Positions 44,929 through 56,239 of a stretch of DNA of 64,000 nt are shown one piece after another. The stretch spans positions 1-64,000 of the forward strand of contig RQOL01000634.1 in assembly GCA_013076295.1 (NCBI GenBank). Direction: 5' to 3'. The translations under genes were made by a program, and so were the position numbers. The DNA is from Sanderia malayensis. Taxonomy: Eukaryota > Cnidaria > Scyphozoa > Semaeostomeae > Pelagiidae. Position 1 is the first letter of the stretch, and every line of letters begins with the position of its first letter. Under the pieces are notes generated by a model. That model made no database searches, was not told the DNA's origin, and saw nothing but the letters and a program-made list of their open reading frames with translations.

Positions 44929-44974
44929 CTAGCCGGGCGTGGTCGCTTCGATCCCTCCCCGAGCTCGTCAAGTA

Positions 44975-45300
44975 TAAACATACCTACATACACACATATA
45001 TACCTGCATACATACATACCTACATAAATACCTATATACATACCCACATACCCACATACATACCTAAATACATACATACATACATACATACCAACATACA
45101 TACCCACATACATACTTACAAACATAGCTACATGCATTCCCACATACATACCCACATACATACATAGATACATACATACATACATGCTTACATACTATAC
45201 CTACTATACCTAGAATACCTACTATTCAAAGATAGTTCCTATAAATACATATACAAACATACCCTACATAAATACATACATACACTACAATACACACTAT
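44975..45300. repeat. (CATA)n / (CCTACATA)n microsatellite
   Basis: Long ACAT-based repeat with CCTACATA and CCCACATA variants. Frames through it read as MYVCMYV-type peptides and are not genes. Confidence 0.9.
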
Positions 45301-45884
45301 GATTTAACATTTCTGAAACACATAAAAGTGGGAGGACAAATCCCCCCCCCCGGCAAGAGACAGCCCCGCGCCCACCCTGCGCCCCTGAAAACCATAGTTT
45401 CAGTGTAAAGTTTGACAAAATTAGTTCCTATCAAAAACCTAATCCATCGTGGAAAATGGAAACTCAATCTCTAATAAATAATGCATCAAACTGTAGCTAA
45501 GGAAAAAGCGAATTCGATTAAAATATTATGATTTCTTAGGGACGCGTCATAAAGTATCTACTACAGGGGGACAGAGGATATAGGCCAGGGCCACCAAAAA
45601 TGTTCAGTGTTTCATAATGGGCCACGAGAAATATTTGCAGATTTTGAATGGGCCACGAAATTTTTTTTAGCAGATCCAACCAAAAGTTTTAAAATTATAT
45701 TTTATGCTGTCACTGTCTGCAAAAAAAAATCAAGTCAATATAAACAGTCAGAATCTGAAGATGAACTTTCACTGTTTGAATCCTTCTTGGTTTTCTCAAC
45801 TTTCTTCTGAAAACATGAAAGTAATGTTCTCTGTTTCCTTTTGTCCTTTTCCTCTTTTGCCTTCTTGTTCTCCATATGCGTAAC

Positions 45885-46620
45885 TCACCTACTTTCTTTA
45901 AGACTTTCTAGGTTTTCCAATAGCCTTTTCACAAACACTTCTGCTCCCTTGTCAAAATAATCACTTTCCAGTGAATGCCTAAGTTCATCAACGCGAAAAC
46001 GTACTGACAGCTCTGGAGCACATTCGTTATTGAGGCTCTCTTCTGTCACTTGTACATTTTTTGCTGCTACTTCATCAAAGTTGATGTTTGGTGCAACAAT
46101 CTTGCAAACTTCCTGGCATTTTATGCCAAGTCTTTTCTTTTTCCTTGCTTTACTCTTCTTCTTGTTTTCTGCTTGTCTGGTCTTCCTGCGCTTTGTTTCG
46201 GAGCTCTTTGTAATTGATTCAGGGAATTTTCTTTTCAAGGTAAGGGCATTGGCTGAGATCTTTGAATGGATATTGTTCAGTTCCTTAACATTTTGTTCAA
46301 TTATCTGGATTTTCCTGCCATGAAAAACTAACTCATTTGCTTTCCAGGGCTTGACAATCATTTTCTCATTGGATAGGCCACGTTGTGAGGCTTCGATGGT
46401 TTCCTTGACATCTGAAAGTTCTTGCAGGAATTCCTTTTCCTTGATTTTTGTATTTTCAACACAATAAACATCACGTACACTGGTGCTTGTGAGTGCAGAT
46501 AAATACTTGGTGACATTGACTGCATTGCCATCCTTGTTATTGGGGTCAACGAAGGTCATAAAGGACGAAATTGAATCGTTAATTCCCCAGTGTGGGAAAG
46601 TTTGCAGCACGGTGGAGAAA
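45885..46620 (-). CDS. Lysine-rich coiled-coil protein segment, uncharacterised
   Basis: The minus-strand frame is open from beyond 46780 to a stop at 45885. From about 46620 downstream it looks like real protein: FPHWGINDSISSFM, VNVTKYLSALTS, a long helical charged region, then KRRKTRQAENKKKSKARKKKR (nuclear-localisation-like), CKIVAPN and FDKGAEVFVKRLLENLES near the end. The part above 46620 is antisense to the plus-strand frame described next. I recall similar proteins in cnidarian transposons but cannot name the family. No catalytic motif is seen. It ends about 350 bases inside the left terminal repeat. Confidence 0.5.
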
Positions 46621-46624
46621 GAGG

Positions 46625-47374
46625 AGGATACACATGCAGTGTGGGATGATGTAAAGGAATTGAAGCAAAACTGCAGCAAAACAATAAACAGTCTGCTCCA
46701 GTTCAAACCACAGATTAAGTCATGGCTCCACGAGTTTACTGATGCTGGCCCTGGTGTTGGCATATCAAATAACGATGTCAAAATAAGAATGGTTGAAACA
46801 GTGATGATTTGGAACTTTGGATTTTTACATTCGTTATCATCTGGCTAATGATGATAGTAGCCATAACAAGGTTGAACGGTGCCAAAGTTATGTTGGTGAT
46901 GCCATTTGTGATGGTGGTAGTATTGAATGGGAAGAGCTTAAAGAATTTGAAGGACTGGACGAAGACATGATAGCTAACATGTCTATGGCAGACCTTGAAG
47001 AGCATGAACACAGCAGAATGCGGAAAAATGCTTTTGGAGTTTGCAAAGAGATTACACTGAGAATGGATGGAGCAACAGCTCCTGGTGGGTTCTTGAAAGC
47101 ATTTGTCTCCCATGATAAAGAAGACATGTTTTTTACAGATGAAGTGTTTTTGAAGAACTATCTCCTCTATCCGGATAACAAGAAAGCCGCACTACCTAGT
47201 GGTAGTTACTACAAAATGCTTGAACAGTTTAAAGATTCCCACTTCGAAATCGGTGAGAAATATGCTGAGTATGTGAAAGGTGCTTGTAATGATCTGGGAG
47301 AAGGACTTTGCAGCTTTTGTGCAGACAACCACTGGGTTGGGCCACCATGCAACAGAATCAGTGGTGATTTCTAA
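46625..47374 (+). CDS. Possible DDE-type transposase segment, uncharacterised
   Basis: Two overlapping frames give EDTHAVWDDVKELKQNCSK, LHEFTDAGPGVGISNNDVKI, then after a frameshift near 46830 IRYHLANDDSSHNKVERCQS, DAICDGGSIEWEELKEFEG, KEITLRMDGATAPGGFLKAF and FCADNHWVGPPCNR. A lone aspartate in TDAGPGVGxSN followed about 35 residues on by an HLANxDSxxNxxER motif could be the second aspartate and the acidic residue of a DDE/RNase-H fold; this is inference from pattern only. The coding segment begins where the minus-strand one begins, so the two point away from each other. It ends in a stop near the presumed hAT insertion. Confidence 0.5.
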
Positions 47375-47625
47375 AAAAATTAACAAGGGGGGCTCACCAC
47401 CATAAGGGGTGTGGTTTCTTGTGACCACGCCCATATTTTCATTGGCGCAAATTTGAAAACCAGTGCTCACACAAACCAAACAATGTATGTAGGCAAAAAT
47501 TAGAAACGCTTTTATCATCATAAAAATTGGCATAAACCACCAGAACAGAACTACAAAACTGTACGATAATAAAGAACAATTCAAACAGAAGAAAGCAACT
47601 CGATTTATAGTTTATGTAAGTTCAA

Positions 47626-49853
47626 TTAAGTGAATATAAGTTCAAGAGAATTTAAATCTTCTATTTTCTTAACAACCCGTTTCTTTCTTTCGGGTGCCAG
47701 CGCTGATCGGTGACTCAAAAGCCACCTAGCAACAGCATCTTGAGCATTCCATAAGTTTGGTGGTGGTCCATTGATGCTTATAAAAATTAGTGACGACAAT
47801 GTTTTTACTGCCAGAGCTGATCGAGCTGGTGTGCACACCAAATTCATTTGTGAAAACCCTCTTTCCGCCTCTGAGGAGCTTATTGGAATTATGTAAAGGA
47901 TTTCCTGAATCACATTTCCAATACACCTGGGCGTTTTTCGGGGATCGGATACATACTCTCTGAATGCCATGATCAACCCTTGGCCATCATTTGAAACATG
48001 GAATCTCCGGCAAAGCTCTATCAATTGCTGTTCTCCTTGTAGCCAAGGAGCATCCACATCCGATGGCCATCTTTCTGGAATGAAAATTTCCAGCTGCTTT
48101 AAAGCTTCTTCATTGTTAACATCCAGCATTCTGGCTTTGATGTTGTCAATTAAAGCTTCCAAGAGTTGGGGCTTGTTGAATGAACAGTAAGAACCTCTAC
48201 TTTGATAGTTTCCCAAAGGGACTCCCTTGAAAACAACATCACTTCCAACGGTTTGATCAAATGAATATTTCCCTTCACTGATGGAAACCTTAATCTTCTC
48301 CAAACTGATAATTGTGTACTTCAGATAACGATTTGCCTCGACAACACTTATATTTGATTTCTGCAAAGATTCAGACAAAATGGAGATTTGTCCAAGACAA
48401 TCCTTAATTACAGCCACGTCCTCTACGAACTCCTTAGTTGCTAGCTTTTTTGCAATTCCGCTGTATGTTGCCCGTTTAACGGAATCAATAGAGTCGTCCT
48501 TCGCCAAAGTGCTGAAATGCTCATGCAATGCTGGGAATGAACACCATAAAGCATAAACGGCTCTGTAAGTAGAGGCTGCCCAGCGGATCGTGAATACCTT
48601 TCCAATTTTTCTCAATTCAACATCAAGTTTCGATGCAATTTCTTTTAGTTCTCTTTGCATTTTTGCAGAAAATGAATAAGTACTGTATATTTTGTTAAAG
48701 AAACTTTCTAGGGTATAGAAACCGTTGATTGATTTGACAGCATCCGAAACGGCAAGCTCTAGTCGATGGTTCATGCAGTGCCAAATTACTATTGCAGGGA
48801 ACTGATCTTTTAGCCTCTTTCCAACACCACTTTTCACACCAAGCATTACCGAGGCACCATCACAAGTGAAGGCGACAAGATTTTTGACAAGGTATTCTTT
48901 GTCAAACGAATACTTAGCTAAAGTATTCACTATACAATCACAAATAGATTGTGCGTCTTGACCAGGAAGTTCGCAGATGTCAAGAAAGACATTAACAGGT
49001 TTATCATCACACACAACCGAACGAATGTAAATAATTACGCATGACTTTTTTGAAATTGTGGTCGATTCATCCGTAATTATGGCTATCTTTCTCTCTTCTG
49101 CTTTGATTCGTTCACATATCTTTGCACGCATGCTCTCTGCAATGCAATTGACCATTTCCTTGCAAGAAAATCTTGACTGCAGTGTACTTCCCAAATTAAC
49201 ACCATTTTTTTCTTGGAGATCAATCAGGTCTGGGTAATCAGAGAGTGGACGATTTTGATAAGCAATAAAAACGCTGTTCGAAGACACTTTTCTGTAACTT
49301 CTTTGTGTTTGTCTTGACCTTTAACTGTTGATGTTTTGATTGAGTTTTCCTCTCTTGCCTTCAAAACTTTAACCAATTCATTATGAGCCTTAGACTGCTC
49401 ATGTTTTGCTATTTTCTTTCGTAGTGACTTCTGTGCCACACGTTTCTCTCCTACTACTCCAACTTTACATTCTGTCCACTCGCTGGCAATGTGAATACTC
49501 TTGTCAGAATAGACACCAAGATTTTTCATGCTTTTACAGGAAGAACAGCCGAGCTTTCCCTTGTTGAATAACAGCCAACTGTATGTTTTAGAAAAATAGC
49601 TGCTTTGTTCAGCATTCCAGCAATAAGGGTAATCGTGCTCGTGTTCATCTGCAGTTCTTGAGAATGATGCTTCATTTATTTTCTCTGACTCTGAGTCCTG
49701 TCTTTTGTCTTCATGTTGCTCTTCTGAAGACCAAAAATCCACCGATGCAGATTGTTCACGTCCTTCACCAACAGGGCAGGCTTCTTTTGCAAAAAAATCT
49801 TTTATAGTGAGCCTTGCCTTCTTATTGGCCGGCTGTTTTTCCATTGTGATCAA
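47626..49853 (-). pseudogene. hAT-family transposase (TTF zinc finger, hAT C-terminal dimerisation), one frameshift
   Basis: N-terminal frame from 49853: MITMEKQPANKKARLTIKDF, then YPYCWNAEQSSYFSKTYSWL, LGCSSCKSMK and KKIAKHEQSKAHNE, a TTF/ZMYM-like C..C..H..H finger. At 49266-49270 (an A5/T5 run) the frame shifts and continues with YQNRPLSDYPDL, IAIITDESTTIS (catalytic Asp region), LVAFTCDGASVMLG, VIWHCMNHRLELAVSDA, FTIRWAAS and, at the C-terminus, IPISSSEAERGFSQMNL, the hAT dimerisation signature. About 740 codons in all, full length apart from the single-base slip. Resembles KIAA1586/ZNF862-type domesticated hAT proteins. The ends of the hAT element itself are not resolved (GGGGGG-rich candidates near 47385 and 50345). 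Confidence 0.85.
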
Positions 49854-50295
49854 GGTGTGCTGTTTCGTGCTCTTAACATAACAATATATTGAATTGTGTG
49901 CTTTGATTTAATTCATGAAAATGGTCGTACTGTCTTAATAAAACTATGCTAGATATCCGTTATTTCGTCCAAGAGCTATGAACACGTTCGAAAATTCACT
50001 TGGAGAATAACTTTCTGTCAAGTAAAATAATGTCAATAAAATGTTGAGATTAAAAACCGGAGACATTTGAACAAACGTTTTGCAGCTTGAGTGTGGTATG
50101 GTTAAACGAATCAATGGAAATATTGATAAATATCTACAGTTTTTTATGATCGTTTCCGATCATAAAAGTCAAGGCGTTAAAGTGTAAGACCAAACAATGG
50201 TTTACAAGCCTTTAAAAGAATAGAAACAACTGGATGAGACACTGGGGACACGAGAATTAACACCTGGCATGCAACTGACATCAGAACCTTTATAA

Positions 50296-51021
50296 ATGAG
50301 GCCTTTAAACTTTAACTTGTGGATAATGGTAAATTCGGCGCCCCCCCAAACTCGGCAAAACAGCAAAACCTTCATTTGCCCTGTCAAGTTAGTTTCTGAC
50401 TATCGCAATCACTTGGATAATATAAGAATACGAAATGAAAAGCCCCAAGATGTGAGAAAGCAAAATCGGGAAGCAAATAAGGAAAAGGAATTTGATGAGT
50501 TTGATTGGGTTGATTTGTTTCACAGTGGCTTGCTGAAGAAACAGACAGTAAATGTCCTGGACAAATAACTTCATCATTACCAACTGAAACATGCTGTAAA
50601 GCTTAAAAAGCCCGCAAAGGTAAATTTCATTCAAGAACATACTGCAACAATGCTTGTTCCAGTGGATGAAATAAGAGATGATGCTAGAGACAAACGAACA
50701 ACAGCAATGGAAGAAGATGACATTTCAGAAAATGAAGATGATGATGATAGCAATTTTTGGGACGATAGCAGCAACACAAGCACAGAGGATGATGTGATTC
50801 GTGCAACAGTCTGTAACGATGGTGACAGTGAAGAGGGAGATGGTGACAGTGATGGTGACAATGAAAATAATGATAATGATTTTGCTCCTGAGAGTATCTT
50901 CACACAAAAAAAGTGGCCGTGTTGCCACAAACTAAAACAGAGTTCGCTTCATGTAAACACTTATATAGTTAGTAAAGAGCGAAGTGAATTTTATATTGTA
51001 GATTTTATTGCAACAATTTAA
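50296..51021 (+). pseudogene. SAP-domain-like segment with acidic tail
   Basis: The frame gives KTFICPVKLVSDYRNHLDNI, a lysine-rich helix, FDWVDLFHSGLLKKQTVNVL, DK, a TAA, LHHYQLKHAVKLKKPAKVNF and IQEHTATM, then a very acidic serine-rich tract and a short basic end. WxDLxxxGxLxKxxVxxLxxYLxxxxL...KxxKVxxIxxH is the SAP (DNA-binding helix-hinge-helix) pattern. The stop replaces what is usually a tyrosine. It lies just inside the right terminal repeat and may be the 3' exon of the element's own gene, cut from the rest by the hAT insertion. Confidence 0.45.
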
Positions 51022-51415
51022 TGTCACTATGAAAACATACAAAAAATAAAGCGTCTTGATACTTTATACTGTTAGCACGCTGAAAAGAAAACCATGAATT
51101 GTTGACATGGGCCACGAAAATTATTTGCCTTTTCACTATGGGCCATGAAATTTTTCTGTCCCTTTTCGTAGGGGCTATGAAATTTTTTCCTGATAAAGCC
51201 ATATATCCTCCGCCCCCTGTAGTAGATACTTTATGACAGGTCCCTTAATAGTCTTGCTTCCAATTTTCAGGGACTGTTTACTCCAGCCAAACACAAAAGC
51301 CGTGGAAAAATAAATTCATCAGCCTACTTTACAAACATTAAAATTCCCCTAACTTGGTCAAAATTTGTCCATTTTAACTCAAATTACACCAACATTAAGC
51401 TAATACCTTGGCGAA

Positions 51416-52218
51416 TCTAATATTATTCTTCTGCGGAGTCACGTGATGACGCACTTTCCTTGCCAAAAACAATAGATTTGACCCGAAACAATAGTTCGAA
51501 CGCCCCAAAACAATGGGCCAAATCGGCGAATGAGGTATCCATAAAGGCTTTCTCTGAGGCCCTCAATCTGCCCTATTTTTAAGTGAGCTGTTCCTTGATG
51601 GCTGAACCAGAAAGTTATCTATATGAGAGCTTACAGTTTCGACTAAAAGGTTAGGAAATTCTTTGCTAAAGTTCGCCTAATTGTCTATCACAAAAAACGG
51701 CGGTTTACGCTGGCGATACTTCCAAATTGGTGTTGCAAAATCCATTTTCAAACAAAACATTCACTGCTCATGTGACCCGTGTTTCGCCTTTTGCTGCAAT
51801 TTCATTGGCTTGTTTTGCGCGACCCACGTGGGTTGTCTGTCGTTTTTCGCCCTCGGCTTGCAGCAGGTACTTTTGGAGAAAACATGTGTTTTGGTTTTTC
51901 ACACAAAAGAAACCTTTCAAGGTGTTTACAAGCTGAATTATCTTTGTATAGAGCTGCTATTTATTTCAAAGACTTCTGGAGAATTGTAGGAGACAATAGA
52001 AAACACAGGTGATAGCGTTGTTTGTATGCTGAGTTGAAATAGGTGTAGTTTTTGTAGTATGCGTTGCTTCAGCATGTTTGCAACGCTTAGGCCTAATGAA
52101 AACAAACTCAAAATTATGAATTTTTCGGGCGCTATTTGCACGATTTTTCTCATTTCAACTTTCGACAAGTGTTTGTTTGTTTGTATAGTAGGTATAGTAT
52201 GTATAGTATATTTTTATA
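51416..52218 (+). mobile_element. Helitron 5' part, plus orientation
   Basis: Starts TCTAATATTATTCTTC after A at 51415. Nearly colinear with the bounded Helitron's 5' region (reverse of 20831-20192), then 52010-52210 matches 17680-17860 reversed, followed by a short microsatellite. It is cut by the mariner-like end at 52219. Orientation is opposite to the Helitron it lies in. Confidence 0.75.
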
Positions 52219-52252
52219 CAGGGTGGCCCAGAAAAAAGTAACCCCCTTAACA
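52219..52252. mobile_element. mariner-like terminal repeat
   Basis: TA (52217-52218) followed by CAGGGTGGCCCAGAAAAAAG TAACC is the typical end of mariner/Tc elements. The facing inverted end is not seen downstream, so its extent is unknown. Confidence 0.6.
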
Positions 52253-53240
52253 AAATAATTCGTAAAAAATATTTCTGAAGTAGCACTTTTATGAAATTCA
52301 CACTTCAAGTTATTCCACTTAAGTGCGATACTTTTTATAAATATTGTGCTGGTAGAGTTTATTATCTCTGAGTAAATGTACTCTCGAACTTGTGTGTTTT
52401 TAAATGATATAAGGTAAATAAAAGGTAAAAATGATAACATTTGTAAATAAGAAAAAATGTACAGGGTAGTCGCAGCAATGCAGGACAATAGGCAACAATA
52501 CACATCAGCGATATAGAGGTGGTGGCGATGTCCAGTAAGTGTCATTATCATCATAATCATCATCAGTCCCGTGATGGAGATAGTAAATGTAAGGGACGCA
52601 AGTAGTGGTAGAATACGGCAAAGATAAATATTTCAGTTATGATAACCATCAGAAATTATTGAATACAAATGGGGTGTAGAAGAAAACCGAGTAAGGTCCA
52701 AGAGAGATTGGGTTGATTTGAAGATCAGTATGGTAAAGAAAATAGTTGTGTGTGCGAATCGTCAGCTATCAACCTGGATCAGCGTTTCGGGGGTTTGATG
52801 ACAGTAAGCTTTTATGATCACAGGCCCCCCAGCACCCCGAAGGGCACCATCGCACAAGATAATGAATGCAGAAATTAGAGACAATGGGAAAAACAAGGCG
52901 CGTACAGCTGATCAGCTAAAGAAGACAAGTATCAGAATTCAGAAGCGCTATGAATATGTGGGGAATAGCGATCAATGTAAAGTAGAACCGCAAAAATAAT
53001 ATGAATTCATAGTGAAAAGATTTCGAAGTGAAGAATATTTAGTGTCTTTGGATACATGTTCAAGTTGTAATTGGAAAAAAAATTAATTATGATTATGATG
53101 TATGCTGCATAACAGCAACAACAATAACAATAGAAAACGTAATTACAACAGCAACAACAATGTCGGCTGTTAAGCCAAATAGAAAGTATGAAATATTAAA
53201 TATGAAATTATCACACGAAGATGCCCACGATTTTGACTGT
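52253..53240. other. No gene recognised; probable PLE 3' flank
   Basis: Contains the 3' flank of the second PLE and AT-rich, CAACAACAA-type simple sequence near 53110-53160. In particular no GIY-YIG motif or cysteine cluster could be read in any minus-strand frame downstream of the RT stop at 53241. Confidence 0.5.
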
Positions 53241-56191
53241 TTATAGTTTGAGGTTAGTCCTGACCAAAATGTCTTTTATGTTTTTGCTTCGTTTGAATGC
53301 TAGGATGGGTGTTGTATCCGAAATGTTATGTAGATCGGTATCCTCTTGAATATGGTGCCAGTGTCTTCGTAACACTGCTCCGAGGCCCATGGTATTAGAA
53401 TCGTATCTTACCACGAAGGGTAATTTGGTACCATGTTGAGACTCGGTAGGTTTTAGTAAATCGTCCTGTGATAATGGATGTACCTTGTTGAAGATGTCGC
53501 TTATGAGGCCAATGTTATAACCTCGTTTAACAAGTGTAGTTTGCAGTTGTTTTAAATGTTGTTCGAAATCATCATCATCGGAGATGATGCAACGATAGCG
53601 TAGAGCCTGGCTATAGATAATGCCTTCTTTGCAATGGGTCGGATGGAAGGATAGTGCATGTAATAATGAGCAAACATCAGTAGGTTTTTTGTAAAGTGAA
53701 GTTTGTAGTATCCCATTAGGGGTTAAAATGACCATGGTATCAAGAAATGCTATTTTGGTGAACGAAAAGGACATTTTAAATTGGATAGTATCATGTAGAC
53801 TGTTCATATGATGGTAAAATGTGTGTAGGTTTTTTAAGCCGTGGGTCCAAATGGCAAAGATGTCATCTATAAATCGTAGCCAGATCATTGGCTTTTGGTC
53901 AGCGGAGGCTGTAGTTAATATATGAGTATCTATGTGATCCATAAAAATGTTTGCATAGTTAGGAGCAAATGGTGAGCCCATAGCAGTGCCATGTGTTTGT
54001 AAATAGAATTGGTTAAGAAATTGGAAATAATTCTTTTCAGAATGAACTCCATGATTTGTTTGATAGATGGTAATGGTATTGGTATCTCAGTGCCATAGAA
54101 GGTTTGTATAGATTGTAAACAGCAATTGATACCCTCATCCTGGGGAATGTTTGTGTAAAGTGATTTTACATCAAATGTGACCAAGATCGAGTTGGGTGGT
54201 ATTGTACCTTCCAACAACTTCAGTTTTTGTAGAAAATGTGTAGTATCCTTGATGTAGGACGGAATCTGTCGTACAATTGGTTTGATATAATAATCAATGT
54301 ACACTGAGAGGTTTGATGTGGGTGAATTGCAACCAGAGATAATCGGTCTGCCCGGTGTATTAGGTTTGTGTATTTTCGGTAACATGTAAAATATAGGGGT
54401 CCTAGCATTATTACTAGGGTTAAGGAATGTAAATGTTGGTTCATCAATGACCTTTTTCATATATAAATGAGTAATGAAGGACGAGATGTCCAGAATTAGA
54501 TCATGCATAGGGTTGTGGGGTATTGATATATAGTATTGGCTATTGTTGAGTTGGCGGTATGCTTCTCTTAGGTAATCATCAGTTGACCATATTACTATTT
54601 TGCCTCCTTTGTCAGCAGGTTTGATAATGATGTCACGCATTGATGCAAGTTCACGAAGAGCATTGCGTTCAGCTTCACAAAGGTTTTGTGGGGGACTGAT
54701 ATCACATTGTAAGTTGGAAATATCATTTTGTACATTATCTACATAGTTGAGAATGCTATTGTTGTCAGGTTCAGGAGGTTGCCATGTTGAGCGAGTTTGT
54801 AATGGGAACTTAGGTGTTGTATGTCTGTGTTGAAAATAATGTTTTATAAACAAACGTCGCCTGAAGGCATGAAAGGACGATTTAATTTCGCTAATTGTAA
54901 CTGGTTTGGGTGTAGGGATGAACGATAATCCCTTTGAAAGTTCATCAATTTGTGTTTGTTTGAGATTATGATTACTCAAATTGTGAATTAGCAGGGAATT
55001 GTCAAAATCGTTTTGGATAGTACGGTGTAGGGATTTTTTCGCAGCATTTTTACGTAAATGGCGTTAACTACGTTTCCTTTTGATGCCAGCCATGCGTTTC
55101 AGAATTCGGAGTTTCGATGTGTGTACTTGGAGTACGTCATCAGTAGTTTCTATTTTGAAAAAAATGAATAGAAGCATATTGGCAGAAAGTTTCACTCAAT
55201 AAAAATTAGAATGTTGTTGTTTCCAGTATTTATATAGAATTAGTAAAAATTTGGCTCATTCTAAAAGTATATGCTTTATTTTAGAATATAATGAGGAGTA
55301 TGGCACTCGTTTTGGATTGGAATGTTCTCATTGTAAAATTTCAAGGATAATGTAACGTCGCAGATATCGCAATACTGCGAACGTTAGGTGAAACATTATT
55401 AAAAAAGACTGAATATCGTAAACGGCAAAGCTCCATAGGTATAAGGGTATGATGAAGGAGTATAAAATTAGTAACTAAAGATTTGCCGTAGGGTATAGTC
55501 TAAAGATACATGTAATCGATATTAATTAAGGTAAAAAAACGATAAAATGTTGTAAAGTCAACGGATTTTCAAGATAATGTAATGATTATTGACGAGGACG
55601 TTTATCACCTCGTCCGGTAGGTTTTCGATATGCTAGATTAGTAGAGTAAAGATCATGTGAATAATCACGGGCTAAGTTGTTCAAAAAATCACAAGTATGT
55701 TTATCATACATGCTAGTTATAGAATCATTGCGAGAGTCCACTAATAATTTTGTGTTAGCGGCCACTTCATCGTGGTGAGCAGAAAGGAGCTCCAATACAG
55801 ATCGTTGAAATGTTTTTGTAATAGTGTTGAGTCTTGATTTAGGGTCTGAGGAGAAAGTTTTATAGTCACGCAAGTGAAGAGCAGGCTGAGTATAATCTGG
55901 AAAAATGGTGCCAGATTGTGAGAGGTGTCTGAAGTGATTGGCCATGCCTTGGTGCTTGAGAATTGTGACTTTGTGTTTGGCAAGGTCTTTGATGAGATTT
56001 TTCTGGGCAGGTGTGAGGTTTCTTTCCGTCGGTGTAGTTGATTCTAATTGCTCGCCTTGCAGTAGAGCATCAATATCGTCATGTATTTCATGCTCTTGTT
56101 CGTCAGGAGTACGAAATCGAGTTTGTGAGGCGAAAATATCATCCTGAGATGAACGCTCAGTATCACAGATGTCAGAGACTGAAATACGCAT
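53241..56191 (-). pseudogene. Penelope-like RT of a second family, with probable intron and no GIY-YIG
   Basis: Exon 1 (56191-55609) codes for 194 residues with no known motif (begins MRISVSDICDTERSSQ). A GTGATA donor at 55608 and a TTTTTTTCAAAATAG acceptor at 55150 bound a 459-base intron; splicing keeps the frame (CGA G|AA ACT). Exon 2 continues KRMAGIKRKR, TAA (55066-55064), then the PLE RT: IIIKPADKGGKIVIW, FYMLPKIHKPNTPGRPIIS, ILVTFDVKSLYTNIPQDEG (motif A), a one-base slip near 54035, THGTAMGSPFAPNYANIFM (motif B), WLRFIDDIFAIW (motif C), KIAFLDT, LYKKPTDVCSLLHALSFHP. It ends at 53241 just after KNIKDILVRTNLKL, where canonical Penelope proteins go on to the GIY-YIG nuclease. Quite different from the PLE at 10-21 kb. 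Confidence 0.8.
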
Positions 56192-56239
56192 ATGTGTATG
56201 TATAAGTATATGTGACTGTTAAAGTCGAGTGTTTGTGTA

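Larger units (their letters stand above)
45539..51244. mobile_element. 5.7-kb TIR element with TTA target duplication
   Basis: Left end GGGACGCGTCATAAAGTATC and right end (reversed) GGGACCTGTCATAAAGTATC continue as near-identical inverted repeats for about 47 bases. TTA flanks both ends (45536-45538, 51245-51247), and the empty site TTTCTTAATAG is supported by the related Helitron sequence at 22278 (TTTCTTAAGAG). GGGCCACGAAA words lie inside both ends. A 3-bp TWA duplication fits PIF/Harbinger, CMC or Zator-type elements. Inside: two divergent coding stretches (45.9-47.4 kb), a hAT transposase (47.6-49.9 kb, probably a later insertion) and a SAP-like segment (50.3-51.0 kb). Confidence 0.75.
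44929..51415 (-). mobile_element. Helitron 3' part and interior, split by the TTA element
   Basis: Its 3' terminus CTAG is at 44932-44929 (minus), with the conserved GTCGCTTCG and CTCGTCAAGTA block and the microsatellite 44975-45300. Interior sequence 45410-45535 continues at 51248-51415, both parts matching 22180-22470, which supports one original sequence split by the 45539-51244 insertion. It is cut on the right by another Helitron 5' end at 51416. Confidence 0.65.

Noticed and set aside
44898..45185. Repeated MYVCMYV-type protein
   Set aside because: Translation of an ACAT microsatellite; same at 16815-17042 and 9159-9443.
46483..46620. Upstream start of the plus-strand DDE-like frame at 46483
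   Set aside because: This part is antisense to convincing minus-strand protein, so I start the plus-strand coding call near 46625.
47385..50350. hAT element ends at the GGGGGG/CCCCCC runs
   Set aside because: The runs are roughly inverted but no matching 8-bp duplication flanks them.
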